Part shown: in pieces, positions 45,917-55,142 of the stretch | Position numbering within the stretch: position 1 is the stretch's first letter | Layout of the letters: every line of letters starts with the position of its first letter | Source: Amycolatopsis nivea | GTDB lineage: Bacteria; Actinomycetota; Actinomycetes; Mycobacteriales; Pseudonocardiaceae | Direction: 5' to 3' | Assembly (NCBI RefSeq): GCF_004522235.1 | Contig: NZ_SDLT01000011.1 | Coordinates: 173,475 to 237,474, forward strand | DNA length: 64,000 bases | The notes under the pieces: model-generated | Databases searched by the model: none | What the model was told of the DNA's origin: nothing | What the model saw: only the letters and a program-made list of their open reading frames with translations | Program-made: the position numbers and the translations under genes

Positions 45917-46219
45917 TCAAGCAATCGGTTCGTGCACCGTGACGAGCTTGGTGCCGTCCGGGAACGTGGCTTCCACCTGCACGGAATCGACCATTTCCGG
46001 CACCCCGTCGAGGACTTGCGCCCGGGTCAGCACGGCGCGCCCGCCCGCCGCCAGTTCGCTGACCGTGCGTCCGTCGCGAGCACCCTCCACGACGTAATCG
46101 GTGATGAGCGCGACGGCTTCGGGATAATTGAGCCGAAGACCGCGTTCGAGCCGTTTGCGAGCAACGTCCGCCGCGACGTGGACCAGCAGTTTGTCGCGTT
46201 CCTGCGGGCTCAGGTGCAT
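45917..46219 (-). CDS. ureA: Urease gamma subunit
   Basis: This 100-residue gamma subunit starts [16 protein letters not shown], then [22 protein letters not shown] and the C-terminal [16 protein letters not shown], the complete UreA signature. It is the first gene of ureABCFGD. The promoter should lie in 46220-46300. No ureE, and no nickel or urea transporter, follows within this window. Confidence 0.95.
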   Translation of the reverse strand: MHLSPQERDKLLVHVAADVARKRLERGLRLNYPEAVALITDYVVEGARDGRTVSELAAGGRAVLTRAQVLDGVPEMVDSVQVEATFPDGTKLVTVHEPIA

Positions 46220-46699
46220 GGCAAAGGTCTACCACCGGAGCGACCGCTCCGCCTGATTCGGCAACACAGTGTTTACGCGGCGTGGACCGCGGTTGTCCGC
46301 CGAACCAGAAAAGAATTCGGACAAGCCGGAAACGCCGCGGCGAGGATTCCGCAATTTCACCCCGGCGCGCGGCCTGCCACTTCGGAGCACGCAGGGCGCC
46401 CGTCCCGCTCACCGAGAGTGACCTCCGCCCGCCTCCGCAAGCCGGGGTTCACCTCCGCGCCACCGGGGTACCAGTCTGCGGTCACCTCACCGGACGGGAG
46501 AAAGTGGCGTCCAGCGCTCACCTGGACTGAATCGTTCTCGTAATCGTGACCGAAACCACGACATCTTCCGTTGCCCCGGCCGGGCAAAGGGAGCATGGTT
46601 TGTCCCACCGTGCGATGAGGCGCGCAAGGAGCCAGCGTGTATCCCGTCCGCGCGTGCACAACACAGCCGGGGAATGCGCATCGAAAGGGTTCGCGAAGA
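46220..46699. other. 480-bp divergent intergenic region between ureA and citrate synthase
   Basis: This region must hold promoters for both the urease operon and citA. I see a small palindrome (CGCGGCGTGGACCGCGG with a nearby GTCCGCC) around 46278-46300, but no clear -35/-10 pair and no GlnR box that I would defend. Near the citA side an AAGGAG at 46626-46631 precedes a GTG at 46637. A short minus-strand frame (46357-46521) has moderate codon bias but no ribosome site. Confidence 0.5.
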
Positions 46700-47839
46700 G
46701 TGACTACCTCCACGATCAGCACCACGAACGACGCCGACGACGGGTTCCGGCCCGGGCTCGAGGGCGTCGTCGCGTTTCGGACCGAAATCGCCGAACCCGA
46801 CCGGGACGGCGGTGCGCTGCGCTACCGCGGCGTCGACATCGAGGACCTCGCCGGGAAGGTGACCTTCGGCGACGTATGGGGTCTCCTGGTCGACGGGCGG
46901 TTCGGGACCGGGCTTCCGCCCGCCGAGCCGTTCCCGCTTCCGGTACACACCGGCGACGTCCGCGTCGACGTCCAGGCCGCGCTCGCCATGCTCGCCCCGA
47001 TCTGGGGTTACCGGCCGCTGCTCGACATCACCGACGAAGAGGCGCGCGACCAGCTCGCCCGCGCTTCGGTGATGGCGCTGTCCTACGTCGCGCAGTCCGC
47101 GCGCGGCATCGGACAGCCCGCGGTGCCGCAGTCGCGGGTCGACGAGGCCAAGTCGATCACCGAGCGGTTCATGATCCGCTGGCGCGGCGAGCCGGACCCG
47201 GCGCACGTCAAGGCGGTCGACGCGTACTGGGTTTCCGCCGCCGAGCACGGCCTCAACGCCTCCACCTTCACCGCGCGCGTCATCGCCTCCACCGGGGCGG
47301 ACGTCGCGGCGGCGCTGTCCGGCGCGATCGGCGCGATGTCCGGCCCGCTGCACGGCGGCGCCCCGGCGCGCGTGCTGCCGATGATCGAGGAGGTCGAGCG
47401 CACGGGTGACGCCCGCGCGCTGGTCAAGGGCATCCTCGACCGCAAGGAGCGGCTGATGGGCTTCGGCCACCGCGTGTACCGCGCGGAGGACCCGCGTGCC
47501 CGCGTGCTGCGCCGGACCTGCAAGGAACTGGGCGCGGAGCGCTACGAGGTGGCCGCCGCGCTGGAGCAGGCCGCGCTGGCCGAGCTGCGCGAACGCCGTC
47601 CGGACCACCCGATCGAAACGAACGTCGAGTTCTGGGCCGCGGTGATCCTGGACTTCGCGAAGGTGCCGCCGCACATGATGCCCGCGATGTTCTCCTCCGC
47701 GCGCACCGCCGGCTGGGCGGCGCACATCCTGGAGCAGAAGCAGACCGGCCGCCTGGTCCGTCCGTCGGCGAAGTACGTCGGCCCCGGCCCGCGCACGCCG
47801 TCCGAGGTCGACGGCTGGGACAGCGTCACCCAGATCTGA
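46700..47839 (+). CDS. citA: Citrate synthase 2 (short form)
   Basis: This 379-residue citrate synthase lacks the long N-terminal domain of the enzyme at 18742-20058. It has GALRYRGVDIEDL, GPLHGGAPARVLPMI (catalytic His), MGFGHRVYRAEDPRARVL and NVEFWAAVILDFA. It corresponds to the second isozyme seen in mycobacteria (citA). I use GTG 46700 (AAAGGG 10 nt upstream, conserved-looking VTTSTIST opening); an in-frame GTG at 46637 has a stronger ribosome site and would add 21 residues. A palindromic terminator of the GTGAAGG family follows. Confidence 0.9.
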   Translation: MTTSTISTTNDADDGFRPGLEGVVAFRTEIAEPDRDGGALRYRGVDIEDLAGKVTFGDVWGLLVDGRFGTGLPPAEPFPLPVHTGDVRVDVQAALAMLAPIWGYRPLLDITDEEARDQLARASVMALSYVAQSARGIGQPAVPQSRVDEAKSITERFMIRWRGEPDPAHVKAVDAYWVSAAEHGLNASTFTARVIASTGADVAAALSGAIGAMSGPLHGGAPARVLPMIEEVERTGDARALVKGILDRKERLMGFGHRVYRAEDPRARVLRRTCKELGAERYEVAAALEQAALAELRERRPDHPIETNVEFWAAVILDFAKVPPHMMPAMFSSARTAGWAAHILEQKQTGRLVRPSAKYVGPGPRTPSEVDGWDSVTQI

Positions 47840-47846
47840 GCCAAGT

Positions 47847-47884
47847 CCGTGAAGGCCTCCTTGATTCCAAGGGGGCCTTCACGG
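47847..47884. terminator. GTGAAGG-family hairpin acting as bidirectional terminator
   Basis: CCGTGAAGGCCTCCTTG pairs with CAAGGGGGCCTTCACGG (16 of 17, one G-T) around ATTC. On the plus strand CTTTTC follows. It separates the convergent citA and tetR genes and is a shorter member of the repeat family at 3100, 58650 and 58765. Confidence 0.85.
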
Positions 47885-47888
47885 CTTT

Positions 47889-48476
47889 TCAGACGTGCGC
47901 GTCGGTGGCGGCGAGCATCGCGGTGAGCTGGTCGACCAGCCAGCCGTCCAGCGTTTCGCGCGGGACGGTGCCTTCTTGAAGCCACGACAACAACGCGCCC
48001 TCGACCACCGCGGTCCAGCAGCGCAGGGTCAGCAGCACCAACGGTGACGGTTCGGGGATCGGCAGCGCTTCCAGGATCAGCTCGACGGCACGGTTGCGGA
48101 CCTCGTCGATCGCCGCGTCCGTCTCCGAAGTGGCGATGACCGAACCGCTGCGCAGCAACGCGACATAGCCTTCGCGGTAATGCGCGGCGACATCAACCAG
48201 TCCCCGTACGGCCGCGCGCAACCGTTCTTCCGGCGGGCCTTCCTCAAGCGTCGCGAGCCGGTCGACCAAACCGTCGGTGACCGTGCGCAACGCCTGCATT
48301 TGCAGTTCCCGCAGGCTCGGGAAATACCGGTAGAACAACGGCCGCGACACCTCGGCGCGCGCCACGATGTCGTCCACCGTGACCAATTCCGGGGCCCGGC
48401 TGCCGAACAAATCCAGCGCGGCCGCGATCAGATCGTCCCGCCGGGCCTGCGCGGTCATCCGGCGCGGACGGCTCAC
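47889..48476 (-). CDS. TetR-family regulator coupled to ephD
   Basis: This 195-residue regulator has the HTH at residues about 15-60 (DLIAAALDLFGSRAPELVTV, then ARAEVSRPLFYRYFPSLREL). It follows the hydrolase/SDR gene with a 4-bp ATGA overlap, so it is autoregulated with it. Its likely operator lies at 50196-50217, next to the operon's start. The ligand is unknown but probably lipid-like. Confidence 0.88.
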   Translation of the reverse strand: MSRPRRMTAQARRDDLIAAALDLFGSRAPELVTVDDIVARAEVSRPLFYRYFPSLRELQMQALRTVTDGLVDRLATLEEGPPEERLRAAVRGLVDVAAHYREGYVALLRSGSVIATSETDAAIDEVRNRAVELILEALPIPEPSPLVLLTLRCWTAVVEGALLSWLQEGTVPRETLDGWLVDQLTAMLAATDAHV

Positions 48477-50194
48477 GGCGTGACGTCCAGTTTCGCCGCC
48501 GCGCGCAGCAAACCTGGCGTCAGCCGCGAAAGGACCAGCGCGACCTTCGCTTCCGGAGTGGACGGTTGGATCGCGACGTTTTTCTCCACCGCACGCAGAA
48601 TGTCGCGCGCCACTCGTTCCGGACCGAAATTGCGCCGGGCGTAGAGCTTCGACGATTCCTTCTGGCGCCGCTTCTCCTCGACCTCGTCCACGCCGACGAA
48701 CTTAGTGGTCTTGGTGATGTTGGTGTTCACCAATCCCGGGCAAACCGCGGTCACGCCAATTCCCTCGGACGCCAACTCCGCGCGCAAGCCATTGCTCAAC
48801 GCGAGCACCGCGGCCTTCGTGGTGCCGTAAGCGGTGAGGATCTTCGACGGCAGGTATGCCGCGGCAGAAGCGAGGTTGACGATCTGCCCGCCTTCAGCGC
48901 GTTCCTTCATCATCGGCGCGAACGCGCGGCACCCGTGGATCACGCCCCACAGGTTGACGTCCACGACCTTCTCCCAGTCCTCGATCGTCGTGTCGAGGAA
49001 CGGGCCGGACATGCCGATCCCGGCGTTGTTCACCACGATGTCCGGCACGCCGAACTCGTCCCGCACCTGCGCGGCGAACCGGGCGACCGCCTCGCCGTCC
49101 GAAGAGTCCACTGTGTACTCACCGGCGTCGACTCCGCGCTCTCGCACCAGTTTCGCCGTTTCCGCAGCTGAATCGCCGTTGATGTCGCTGACGACCACGT
49201 CGGCACCCTCGGCCGCGAACGCCAGCGCGGTCTCCCGCCCGATCCCGCTGCCCGCACCGGTCACGACGACGAGGTGGTGCGCGAAGCGACCGCTGCCGCC
49301 GCCGACCCGCGCCCGCCGCAGCGCCCGCGTTTCCTCGCCGATTTCCACCGACGCGATCAGCTCAGCTGCCGCGGCAGCAACCACTTCCGGCTTGGTCCGG
49401 GTGATCCAGTGCGACCCGATCACGCGCCGGACACGCAGATCCGGCACCCAGCGCTCGACCTCGGTCTGCAGCGGCGTGGTGACGTACGAATCGCCGGTCG
49501 GCGCGAGCACCTGCACCGGGATTTCCGCCGGACGCGGGCGTGGGCGGGACAGCCGCGGGCCCATGTTCGCCCGGTACAGCTTCAGGCCGTGCACCCCGTC
49601 CGACGTCTTGGGCGACGTTTCGGCGGGCTCCAGCTTCCGGATCATCGTGCGCATGATTCCGGTGCGCCACAACAGTTCCGGGATCAGCGGCACCTGGAAC
49701 GCGACGATGTAATACGAGTGCAGGAACTGCCGAAGCGCGTGTCCGAGGCGACGCGGCGTCGGCCGGGTCAGCTGGGCACGGAACCACGCGCCGGCGTGAT
49801 CGAGGCTGGGCCCGGAAAGCGAGGTGTACGAAGCGATCCGGCCGCGCAGCTGGTCGCCGGTGACCGCGTGCCACGCCTGGATCGAACCCCAGTCGTGCGC
49901 GACGAGGTGGACCTTGCCGGACGGCTGCACCTCGTCGACCACCGCGGCGAGGTCGTCGGCGAGCTGGTCCAGCCGGTACGCCCGACGCTCCCGCGGTTTG
50001 TCGGATTCGCCCGCGCCGCGCACGTCGTAGACGACCACGCGGTGGTCGCGGCGCAGCTCTTCGGCGACGCCGTCCCACATCGAGCTGTTGTCCGGATATC
50101 CGTGCACGAGCACGACCGTGGGCCCGTCCGGGTTGCCGCTCACCCGGACCGAAAGGCGAACTCCGTCACTGGCCGTCACCTGCTTGTGAGACAT
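48473..50194 (-). CDS. ephD: Epoxide hydrolase/short-chain dehydrogenase fusion (EphD-like)
   Basis: This 573-residue two-domain enzyme has an alpha/beta-hydrolase at residues 1-285: HGYPDNSSMWD (oxyanion HGxP), HDWGSIQAWH (catalytic Asp nucleophile of epoxide hydrolases) and a late GSHWITR His. From about 300 an SDR domain follows: VVTGAGSGIGRETAL, NNAGIG, NLASAAAYL and YGTTKAAVL (Tyr-x3-Lys). M. tuberculosis EphD has the same architecture and is linked to mycolic acid metabolism. This organism may use it on other lipids. Confidence 0.9.
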   Translation of the reverse strand: MSHKQVTASDGVRLSVRVSGNPDGPTVVLVHGYPDNSSMWDGVAEELRRDHRVVVYDVRGAGESDKPRERRAYRLDQLADDLAAVVDEVQPSGKVHLVAHDWGSIQAWHAVTGDQLRGRIASYTSLSGPSLDHAGAWFRAQLTRPTPRRLGHALRQFLHSYYIVAFQVPLIPELLWRTGIMRTMIRKLEPAETSPKTSDGVHGLKLYRANMGPRLSRPRPRPAEIPVQVLAPTGDSYVTTPLQTEVERWVPDLRVRRVIGSHWITRTKPEVVAAAAAELIASVEIGEETRALRRARVGGGSGRFAHHLVVVTGAGSGIGRETALAFAAEGADVVVSDINGDSAAETAKLVRERGVDAGEYTVDSSDGEAVARFAAQVRDEFGVPDIVVNNAGIGMSGPFLDTTIEDWEKVVDVNLWGVIHGCRAFAPMMKERAEGGQIVNLASAAAYLPSKILTAYGTTKAAVLALSNGLRAELASEGIGVTAVCPGLVNTNITKTTKFVGVDEVEEKRRQKESSKLYARRNFGPERVARDILRAVEKNVAIQPSTPEAKVALVLSRLTPGLLRAAAKLDVTP

Positions 50195-50195
50195 C

Positions 50196-50217
50196 TTGTC
50201 ATGTTAGACAACTTGTC
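50196..50217. promoter_or_regulatory. TTGTC/GACAA operator upstream of ephD-tetR
   Basis: Three half-sites alternate: TTGTC (50196-50200), GACAA (50207-50211) and TTGTC (50213-50217). This gives overlapping palindromes TTGTC-N6-GACAA and GACAA-C-TTGTC. It ends 23 bp from the ephD start and is the likely TetR site. Confidence 0.65.
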
Positions 50218-50330
50218 AACAGAGGCCGTCGTGGTTCCACGGGAAACCAGCGTGTCCACCGTTCGACGGACAGCCGGATTCCACTGCCCGGACGTCCCGC
50301 GAACCGCCCTCCGCGGCGCACGCTGAACCC

Positions 50331-51170
50331 ATGAGCACAGCAGTGCGAGTGCGCGGACTGCGCAAGGAGTACCCGGGCCACCTCGCCGTGGCCGGGATCG
50401 ATCTCGACATCCGTGACGGCGAGGTGTTCGCCCTGCTCGGGCCCAACGGCGCGGGCAAGACGACCACCGTCGAGATCCTGGAGGGGCACCGGCAGCGGAC
50501 GGCGGGGGAAGCCACTGTCCTCGGCGAGGACCCGGGTACCGCGGGACGCGCGTGGCGCGCCCGCCTCGGCATCGTGTTGCAGACGGCCGGCGACGCGGCG
50601 GAATTGACCGTCGCGGAGACCGTGCGGCACTTCGCGAAGTACTACCCGAACCCGCGGGATCCGGAAGAGGTGATCGACCAGGTCGGCCTCACCGCGAAGG
50701 CGGGCGCGCGGGTGAAGGCGCTGTCCGGCGGGCAGCGCCGCCGGGTGGACGTCGCGCTCGGCATCGTCGGCCGTCCGGAATTGCTGTTCCTGGACGAGCC
50801 CACGACCGGTTTCGATCCCGAGGCGCGGCGGCAGTTCTGGGGGCTCATCGACGGACTCGCCCACGAGGGCACCACGATCCTGCTGACCACGCACTACCTG
50901 GACGAGGTCGAGGCGCTGGCCGATCGGCTCGCGGTCATCGCGCGCGGTTCGGTCGTCGCGGAGGGGACGCCGGCGACGCTCGGCGGCCGCGAACGCGCCG
51001 AGGCGGTCGTGCGGTGGCAGGACGAACGCGGCAGTCACGAGGAACGCACGCAGTTCCCGACGAAGCTCGTCTCGCAACTCGCCGGCACGCAGGGGGAACT
51101 CGCCGGTCTCACCGTGACGCGCCCCAGCCTGGAAGACGTCTATCTCGACCTGATCGGGGAGCAACCGTGA
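50331..51170 (+). CDS. ABC-2 exporter ATP-binding protein
   Basis: This 279-residue ATPase has Walker A (GPNGAGKTTTVEIL), signature LSGGQRRRVDVALGIVG, Walker B LLFLDEPTTGFDP and switch region TTHYLDEVEALADR. It is of the DrrA/CcmA class. Its TGA overlaps the GTG of the permease gene, and the cassette continues into a two-component system, so export is probably induced by that system, a pattern known for antimicrobial-peptide or drug resistance. Confidence 0.92.
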   Translation: MSTAVRVRGLRKEYPGHLAVAGIDLDIRDGEVFALLGPNGAGKTTTVEILEGHRQRTAGEATVLGEDPGTAGRAWRARLGIVLQTAGDAAELTVAETVRHFAKYYPNPRDPEEVIDQVGLTAKAGARVKALSGGQRRRVDVALGIVGRPELLFLDEPTTGFDPEARRQFWGLIDGLAHEGTTILLTTHYLDEVEALADRLAVIARGSVVAEGTPATLGGRERAEAVVRWQDERGSHEERTQFPTKLVSQLAGTQGELAGLTVTRPSLEDVYLDLIGEQP

Positions 51171-51985
51171 CCACGACGACCATGGCGCTGCCGGGGACGT
51201 TCCGCTTGGGCCTCGCCCGCGGCGGGCTCGAACTGCGGCAGTTCTTCCGCAACCGCGAGCAGGTGGTGTTCACCTTCTCGCTGCCCGCGGTGCTGATGAT
51301 CCTGCTCGGCTCCATCCTCGACGGCCCGACCGGGCAGAGCGGGGTGTCGTCCGGGCAGCTGCTCGCCGCCGGGATGATCGGCGCGGGCATCGTGTCGACG
51401 TCGTTCAACAGCGTCGGCATCGGCATCGCCGCGGACCGGGAAATCGGTGCGCTGAAACGCTTGCGCGGCACGCCGATGCCCGCGGCGGCCTATTTCGTCG
51501 GCAAGATGGTGATGGTCGCGGTGACCAGCGTGTCGCAGACCGTCCTGATGGCCGCGGTGGCGATGCTGCTGTTCCGTCTCGAACTGCCGTCCGATCCGGC
51601 GAAGTGGCTGACCCTGCTCTGGGTGCTGCTGCTCGGGATCGTCTCCTCGACGCTGCTGGGCATCGCGATCAGCTCGGCCACCCGCACCGCGAACGGCACC
51701 GTGGCGCTCGTGCAGCTGGTGTACTTGGTGCTGCAGTTCATTTCCGGGGTGTTCGTCACGCCGATCACGAACCTGCCGAGGATCATGGTCGACGTCGCGT
51801 CGTTCTTCCCGCTGAAGTGGATCTGCCAGGGCTTCCGCTCGGTGTTCCTTCCGCCGGAGGCCGCGACCCAGGAAATGGCGGGGACATGGGAGCTTCCGAA
51901 GGTGGCGCTGGTGCTGGCGGTGTGGTGCGTGGTGGGCCTGGTGCTCGCGAGGGTGACGTTCCGGTGGACGAACGAAGCGAAGTGA
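51167..51985 (+). CDS. ABC-2 exporter membrane subunit
   Basis: This 272-residue, six-helix permease of the DrrB/ABC2_membrane class has FFRNREQVVFTFSLPAVLM near residue 25, ADREIGALKRLRGTPMPAAAY (the conserved cytoplasmic loop) around residue 85, and FFPLKWICQGFRSVFLPP near the end. GTG start overlaps the ATPase stop. The partner ATPase and histidine kinase gene flank it in a coupled cassette. Confidence 0.9.
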   Translation: MTTTTMALPGTFRLGLARGGLELRQFFRNREQVVFTFSLPAVLMILLGSILDGPTGQSGVSSGQLLAAGMIGAGIVSTSFNSVGIGIAADREIGALKRLRGTPMPAAAYFVGKMVMVAVTSVSQTVLMAAVAMLLFRLELPSDPAKWLTLLWVLLLGIVSSTLLGIAISSATRTANGTVALVQLVYLVLQFISGVFVTPITNLPRIMVDVASFFPLKWICQGFRSVFLPPEAATQEMAGTWELPKVALVLAVWCVVGLVLARVTFRWTNEAK

Positions 51986-53151
51986 ACCAGGCCGACGCGT
52001 GGGAGCGGTCGTACTGGTCCTGGGAAGTGCTGTTCGCGGTCGCCTACCTGGCGACCGCCTTCCTGGTGCTCTTCAACGACGGATCGGCGGCGGAGAAGAT
52101 CGTGGCCGAGTCCGCGATGGGCGCGATCGCGGTCGGCTACCTGGCCGTGGGACGGCGCGTCGTGCACGGCGAGGACAACGGAACCGCCCGGGCCGTCGCG
52201 GCGGCGGCGCTGATCGCGTTGACCGGCACCGCCATTCTCGCGACCACTTCGGCGAGCTTCGTGCTGTTCCTCGCCTGCCCGCTGCTGTTCATGCTGCTGG
52301 ATTTGCGGCCAGGGGTGGTCGCGACGACGCTGCTCATCCTGCTCGAACCGGTCTCGGCGGTGCTGAACGGCGGCTGGGACAACCAGTTGCTCTCGGTCCT
52401 GCTGCCGATGACCGCGATCCTGATCGTCTTCAGCGTGCTGGCCGGGAAGTTCACCAGCGATGTGCTGAAGCAGAGCCGCGCCCGCGCCGAGCTGATCCGC
52501 GAATTGGAATCCAGTCAGGCCGAGGTCGCCCGCCTGTCGCGGGAAGCGGGCACCGCGGCCGAACGCGAACGGCTGGCGCGGGAAATCCACGACACGCTCG
52601 CACAGGGGTTCACCAGCATCATCACCCTGACCCAGGCGATCGAGTCCGAACTGGACACTGATCTGTCCACAGTGCGCAAACATCTCGCGCTCGCCGGCCG
52701 CACCGCACGCGAGAATCTCGCCGAAGCCCGTGCGATGGTCGCCGCGCTCGCACCGTCCGATTTGGCCACCGGCTCGTTGCCGGAAGCCGTGCAGCGGCAG
52801 GCAGACCGGCTTGCCGAAGAGATCGGCATTCCGATCGAGTGCGAAGTGGACGATGCGCTGCCGCCACTGTCCACTGCGGTCGAAGTGGTACTGCTGCGCG
52901 CGGCGCAGGAGGCGCTGTCGAACGTGCGCAAGCATTCGGGCGCGACTCTCGTCCGCGTGCGGCTGTCCGCTGTGGACGGAGCGATACGGTTGCGCGTGGA
53001 GGACAACGGGTGCGGCTTCACCCCGGATGCCGACGGAGCCGGATTCGGGTTGCGCGGCATGCGTTCGCGGGCCGAGCAGGTAGGCGGCGCCCTGGAAGTG
53101 CGGACCGGCGCGAACGGCGGCACCGAACTGGAACTGGAGGTGCCCGCGTGA
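51982..53151 (+). CDS. Sensor histidine kinase, NarL/DesK type
   Basis: This 389-residue membrane kinase has about five hydrophobic helices in residues 10-160, a coiled linker, the phosphoacceptor region REIHDTLAQGFTSII (HisKA_3, His at about 207) and a HATPase_c domain (QEALSNVRKHSGATLV and DNGCGF). It would phosphorylate the response regulator encoded next. I use the GTG overlapping the permease stop (51982). A GTG at 51964 with GAGGG upstream is an equal alternative and adds six residues. Confidence 0.9.
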   Translation: MNQADAWERSYWSWEVLFAVAYLATAFLVLFNDGSAAEKIVAESAMGAIAVGYLAVGRRVVHGEDNGTARAVAAAALIALTGTAILATTSASFVLFLACPLLFMLLDLRPGVVATTLLILLEPVSAVLNGGWDNQLLSVLLPMTAILIVFSVLAGKFTSDVLKQSRARAELIRELESSQAEVARLSREAGTAAERERLAREIHDTLAQGFTSIITLTQAIESELDTDLSTVRKHLALAGRTARENLAEARAMVAALAPSDLATGSLPEAVQRQADRLAEEIGIPIECEVDDALPPLSTAVEVVLLRAAQEALSNVRKHSGATLVRVRLSAVDGAIRLRVEDNGCGFTPDADGAGFGLRGMRSRAEQVGGALEVRTGANGGTELELEVPA

Positions 53152-53771
53152 TCACCATCATGCTGGTCGACGACCATCCCGTGGTGCGCGAAGGACTGCG
53201 CGGCATGCTCGAAGCCGAGGACGACCTGACGGTGGTCGGCGAGGCCGGTTCCGGCGACGAAGCGGTGGCGCTCGATCGTGTGAAACAGCCCGACGTCGTC
53301 CTGATGGACCTGCGCATGCCGGGCCTCGACGGGGTCGGCGCGATCCGCGCAATCCTCAAGGAAACGCCCGCGCGCCGGATCGTCGTGCTCACCACGTACG
53401 AAACCGACGCCGACATCCTCCGCGCGGTCGAGGCGGGCGCGTCGGGATATCTGCTGAAAGACGCGTCGCGCGCCGAATTGGCCGGTGCGATCCGGGCCGC
53501 GCATCGCGGCGAAACCGTGCTGGCACCGTCGGTCGCGGGCAAGCTCGTGCACCGGATGCGGAACCCGACGCCGGCCTCGCCGCTGTCCGCGCGCGAGGTG
53601 GAAGTGCTGCGCCTGGTCGCGAAGGGCCGCACCAACGCGGAAATCGGCCGTGAGCTGCACATCGGCGAGGCGACGGTGAAAACGCACCTGCTGCGGGTGT
53701 TCTCGAAGCTCGGCGTTTCCGACCGCACGGCAGCGGTCACGACGGCGCTGGACCGGCAACTGCTCGGCTGA
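53148..53771 (+). CDS. NarL/LuxR-type response regulator
   Basis: This 207-residue regulator has a receiver domain (IMLVDDHPVVREGL, phospho-Asp in VVLMDLRMPGLDG, Lys in GYLLKDASR) and a C-terminal LuxR-type HTH (LSAREVEVLRLVAKGRTNAE and TVKTHLLRVFSKLGV). The GTG start overlaps the kinase stop. It most likely controls the ABC exporter operon it belongs to. Confidence 0.92.
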   Translation: MITIMLVDDHPVVREGLRGMLEAEDDLTVVGEAGSGDEAVALDRVKQPDVVLMDLRMPGLDGVGAIRAILKETPARRIVVLTTYETDADILRAVEAGASGYLLKDASRAELAGAIRAAHRGETVLAPSVAGKLVHRMRNPTPASPLSAREVEVLRLVAKGRTNAEIGRELHIGEATVKTHLLRVFSKLGVSDRTAAVTTALDRQLLG

Positions 53772-53785
53772 ACTGCCCGGGCAGA

Positions 53786-55141
53786 ATGACGGCCATGCTC
53801 GACACCACCGAACTCGCCCTGTACCGACGGCTCGCACACGAGCAGTCCGTCAGCCGCGCCCCGTCCCTCGTCGCCGCTGTCGTCCGAGGCGGCGACGTCG
53901 TCTGGTCCGGAGCCCGCGGCCGCGTCGGCGACCAGCGCCCGGACGACAACACGCAGTACCGGCTGGGGTCGATCACCAAAACGATGATCGCGACCGCGGT
54001 CCTGCGGCTGCGCGACGAGGGCAAACTCGACCTCACCGACCCGCTGGAACGGCACCTGCCGGGCACCGCGTTCGGCTCGGTCACCGTCGCGCAGCTGCTG
54101 TCGCACACGTCGGGCCTCACGTCGGAATCGCCCGGCCAGTGGTGGGAACGCGCGCCCGGCGCGGACTGGGCGGCGCTGGTCTCGAGCCTGGAGAAGGGCG
54201 CGACAAAGCTGCGTCCCGGATCCAAATTCCACTACTCGAACGTCGGCTACGGCGTGCTCGGCGAACTGGTCGCCCGGCTCCGCGAGCGGCCGTGGTTCGA
54301 CGTCGTGCGTGACGAAATCCTTGCCCCGCTGGGCATGAACCGCACGACGCCGCACCCGGAAGGCGCGCACGCCGAGGGATTCGCCGTGCACCCGTTCGCC
54401 GACGTGCTCATGCCGGAGAAGTGGCCGGACGCCGGCGCGATGGCCCCGGCCGGGCAGCTCTGGTCCACCGTCACCGACCTCGGCCGCTGGACGTCGTTCC
54501 TCGGCGGCCACACCGGCGACGTGCTCTCGCCGGACACCGTCGACGAAATGCGGACGATGAACACCGTCGACGACACCGAGGTGTGGTCGACCGGATTCGG
54601 TCTCGGCCTGATGGTCGTGCGCTACCAGGGCAGGCACCTGGCCGGGCACACCGGATCGATGCCCGGGTTCCTCGCCGCGACCATCGTCGACCCGCGCAGC
54701 GGCACCGGTGCGCTGTGCCTCGCGAACTCGACCTCGGGCGTCAACATCACGCAGCTGTGCCTCGACCTGATCACCACCGCCGACGACCTCGAACCAGCGC
54801 TGCCCGAGGAATGGCTCCCGTCCACTGTGGACCCGGAGCTGCTCGCGCTGACCGGACTGTGGCACTGGGGCCCGACGCCGTACTTCCTGCGCGTGCAGGG
54901 CGACGGCCTGATCTCGCTGAACCCGGCCGTCGGCGCCGGCCGGGCATCGCGGTTCCGCCCCCAGGGCCCGGACACGTGGATCGGCCTGGACGGCTACTAC
55001 GCGGGCGAAACGCTCACCGTCGGCCGCGACGCGAACGGCACGGCGAACCACCTGAACCTCGCCACGTTCATCTTCAGCCGCACGCCGTACGACCCGGCCG
55101 CACCGATCCCGGGCGGACTGGACGAGGGTGGGTGGCGCTGA
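53786..55141 (+). CDS. Serine hydrolase, beta-lactamase/PBP4-like (class C fold)
   Basis: This 451-residue serine hydrolase has the SxxK motif in LGSITKTMIA (about residue 62), YSN in FHYSNVGYGVLG (about 152) and HTGS in LAGHTGSMPGF (about 291), replacing the KTG of penicillin-binding proteins. A C-terminal ~130-residue domain resembles DUF3471-type lipocalin-like domains. There is no signal peptide. Esterase or D-amino-peptide hydrolysis is possible. It starts 14 bp after the response regulator and may be the fifth gene of that operon. Confidence 0.87.
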   Translation: MTAMLDTTELALYRRLAHEQSVSRAPSLVAAVVRGGDVVWSGARGRVGDQRPDDNTQYRLGSITKTMIATAVLRLRDEGKLDLTDPLERHLPGTAFGSVTVAQLLSHTSGLTSESPGQWWERAPGADWAALVSSLEKGATKLRPGSKFHYSNVGYGVLGELVARLRERPWFDVVRDEILAPLGMNRTTPHPEGAHAEGFAVHPFADVLMPEKWPDAGAMAPAGQLWSTVTDLGRWTSFLGGHTGDVLSPDTVDEMRTMNTVDDTEVWSTGFGLGLMVVRYQGRHLAGHTGSMPGFLAATIVDPRSGTGALCLANSTSGVNITQLCLDLITTADDLEPALPEEWLPSTVDPELLALTGLWHWGPTPYFLRVQGDGLISLNPAVGAGRASRFRPQGPDTWIGLDGYYAGETLTVGRDANGTANHLNLATFIFSRTPYDPAAPIPGGLDEGGWR

Positions 55142-55142
55142 G

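Noticed and set aside
46220..46300. GlnR-binding site upstream of the urease operon
   Set aside because: GTAAAC- and GTGACC-like pieces are present but spacing does not fit the GTNAC-N6-GNAAC pattern well enough.
46357..46521. Minus-strand frame of 54 codons with moderate third-position G/C bias upstream of ureA
   Set aside because: No ribosome site, no recognised family, and it lies in a region that must hold two promoters. The bias alone is weak evidence.
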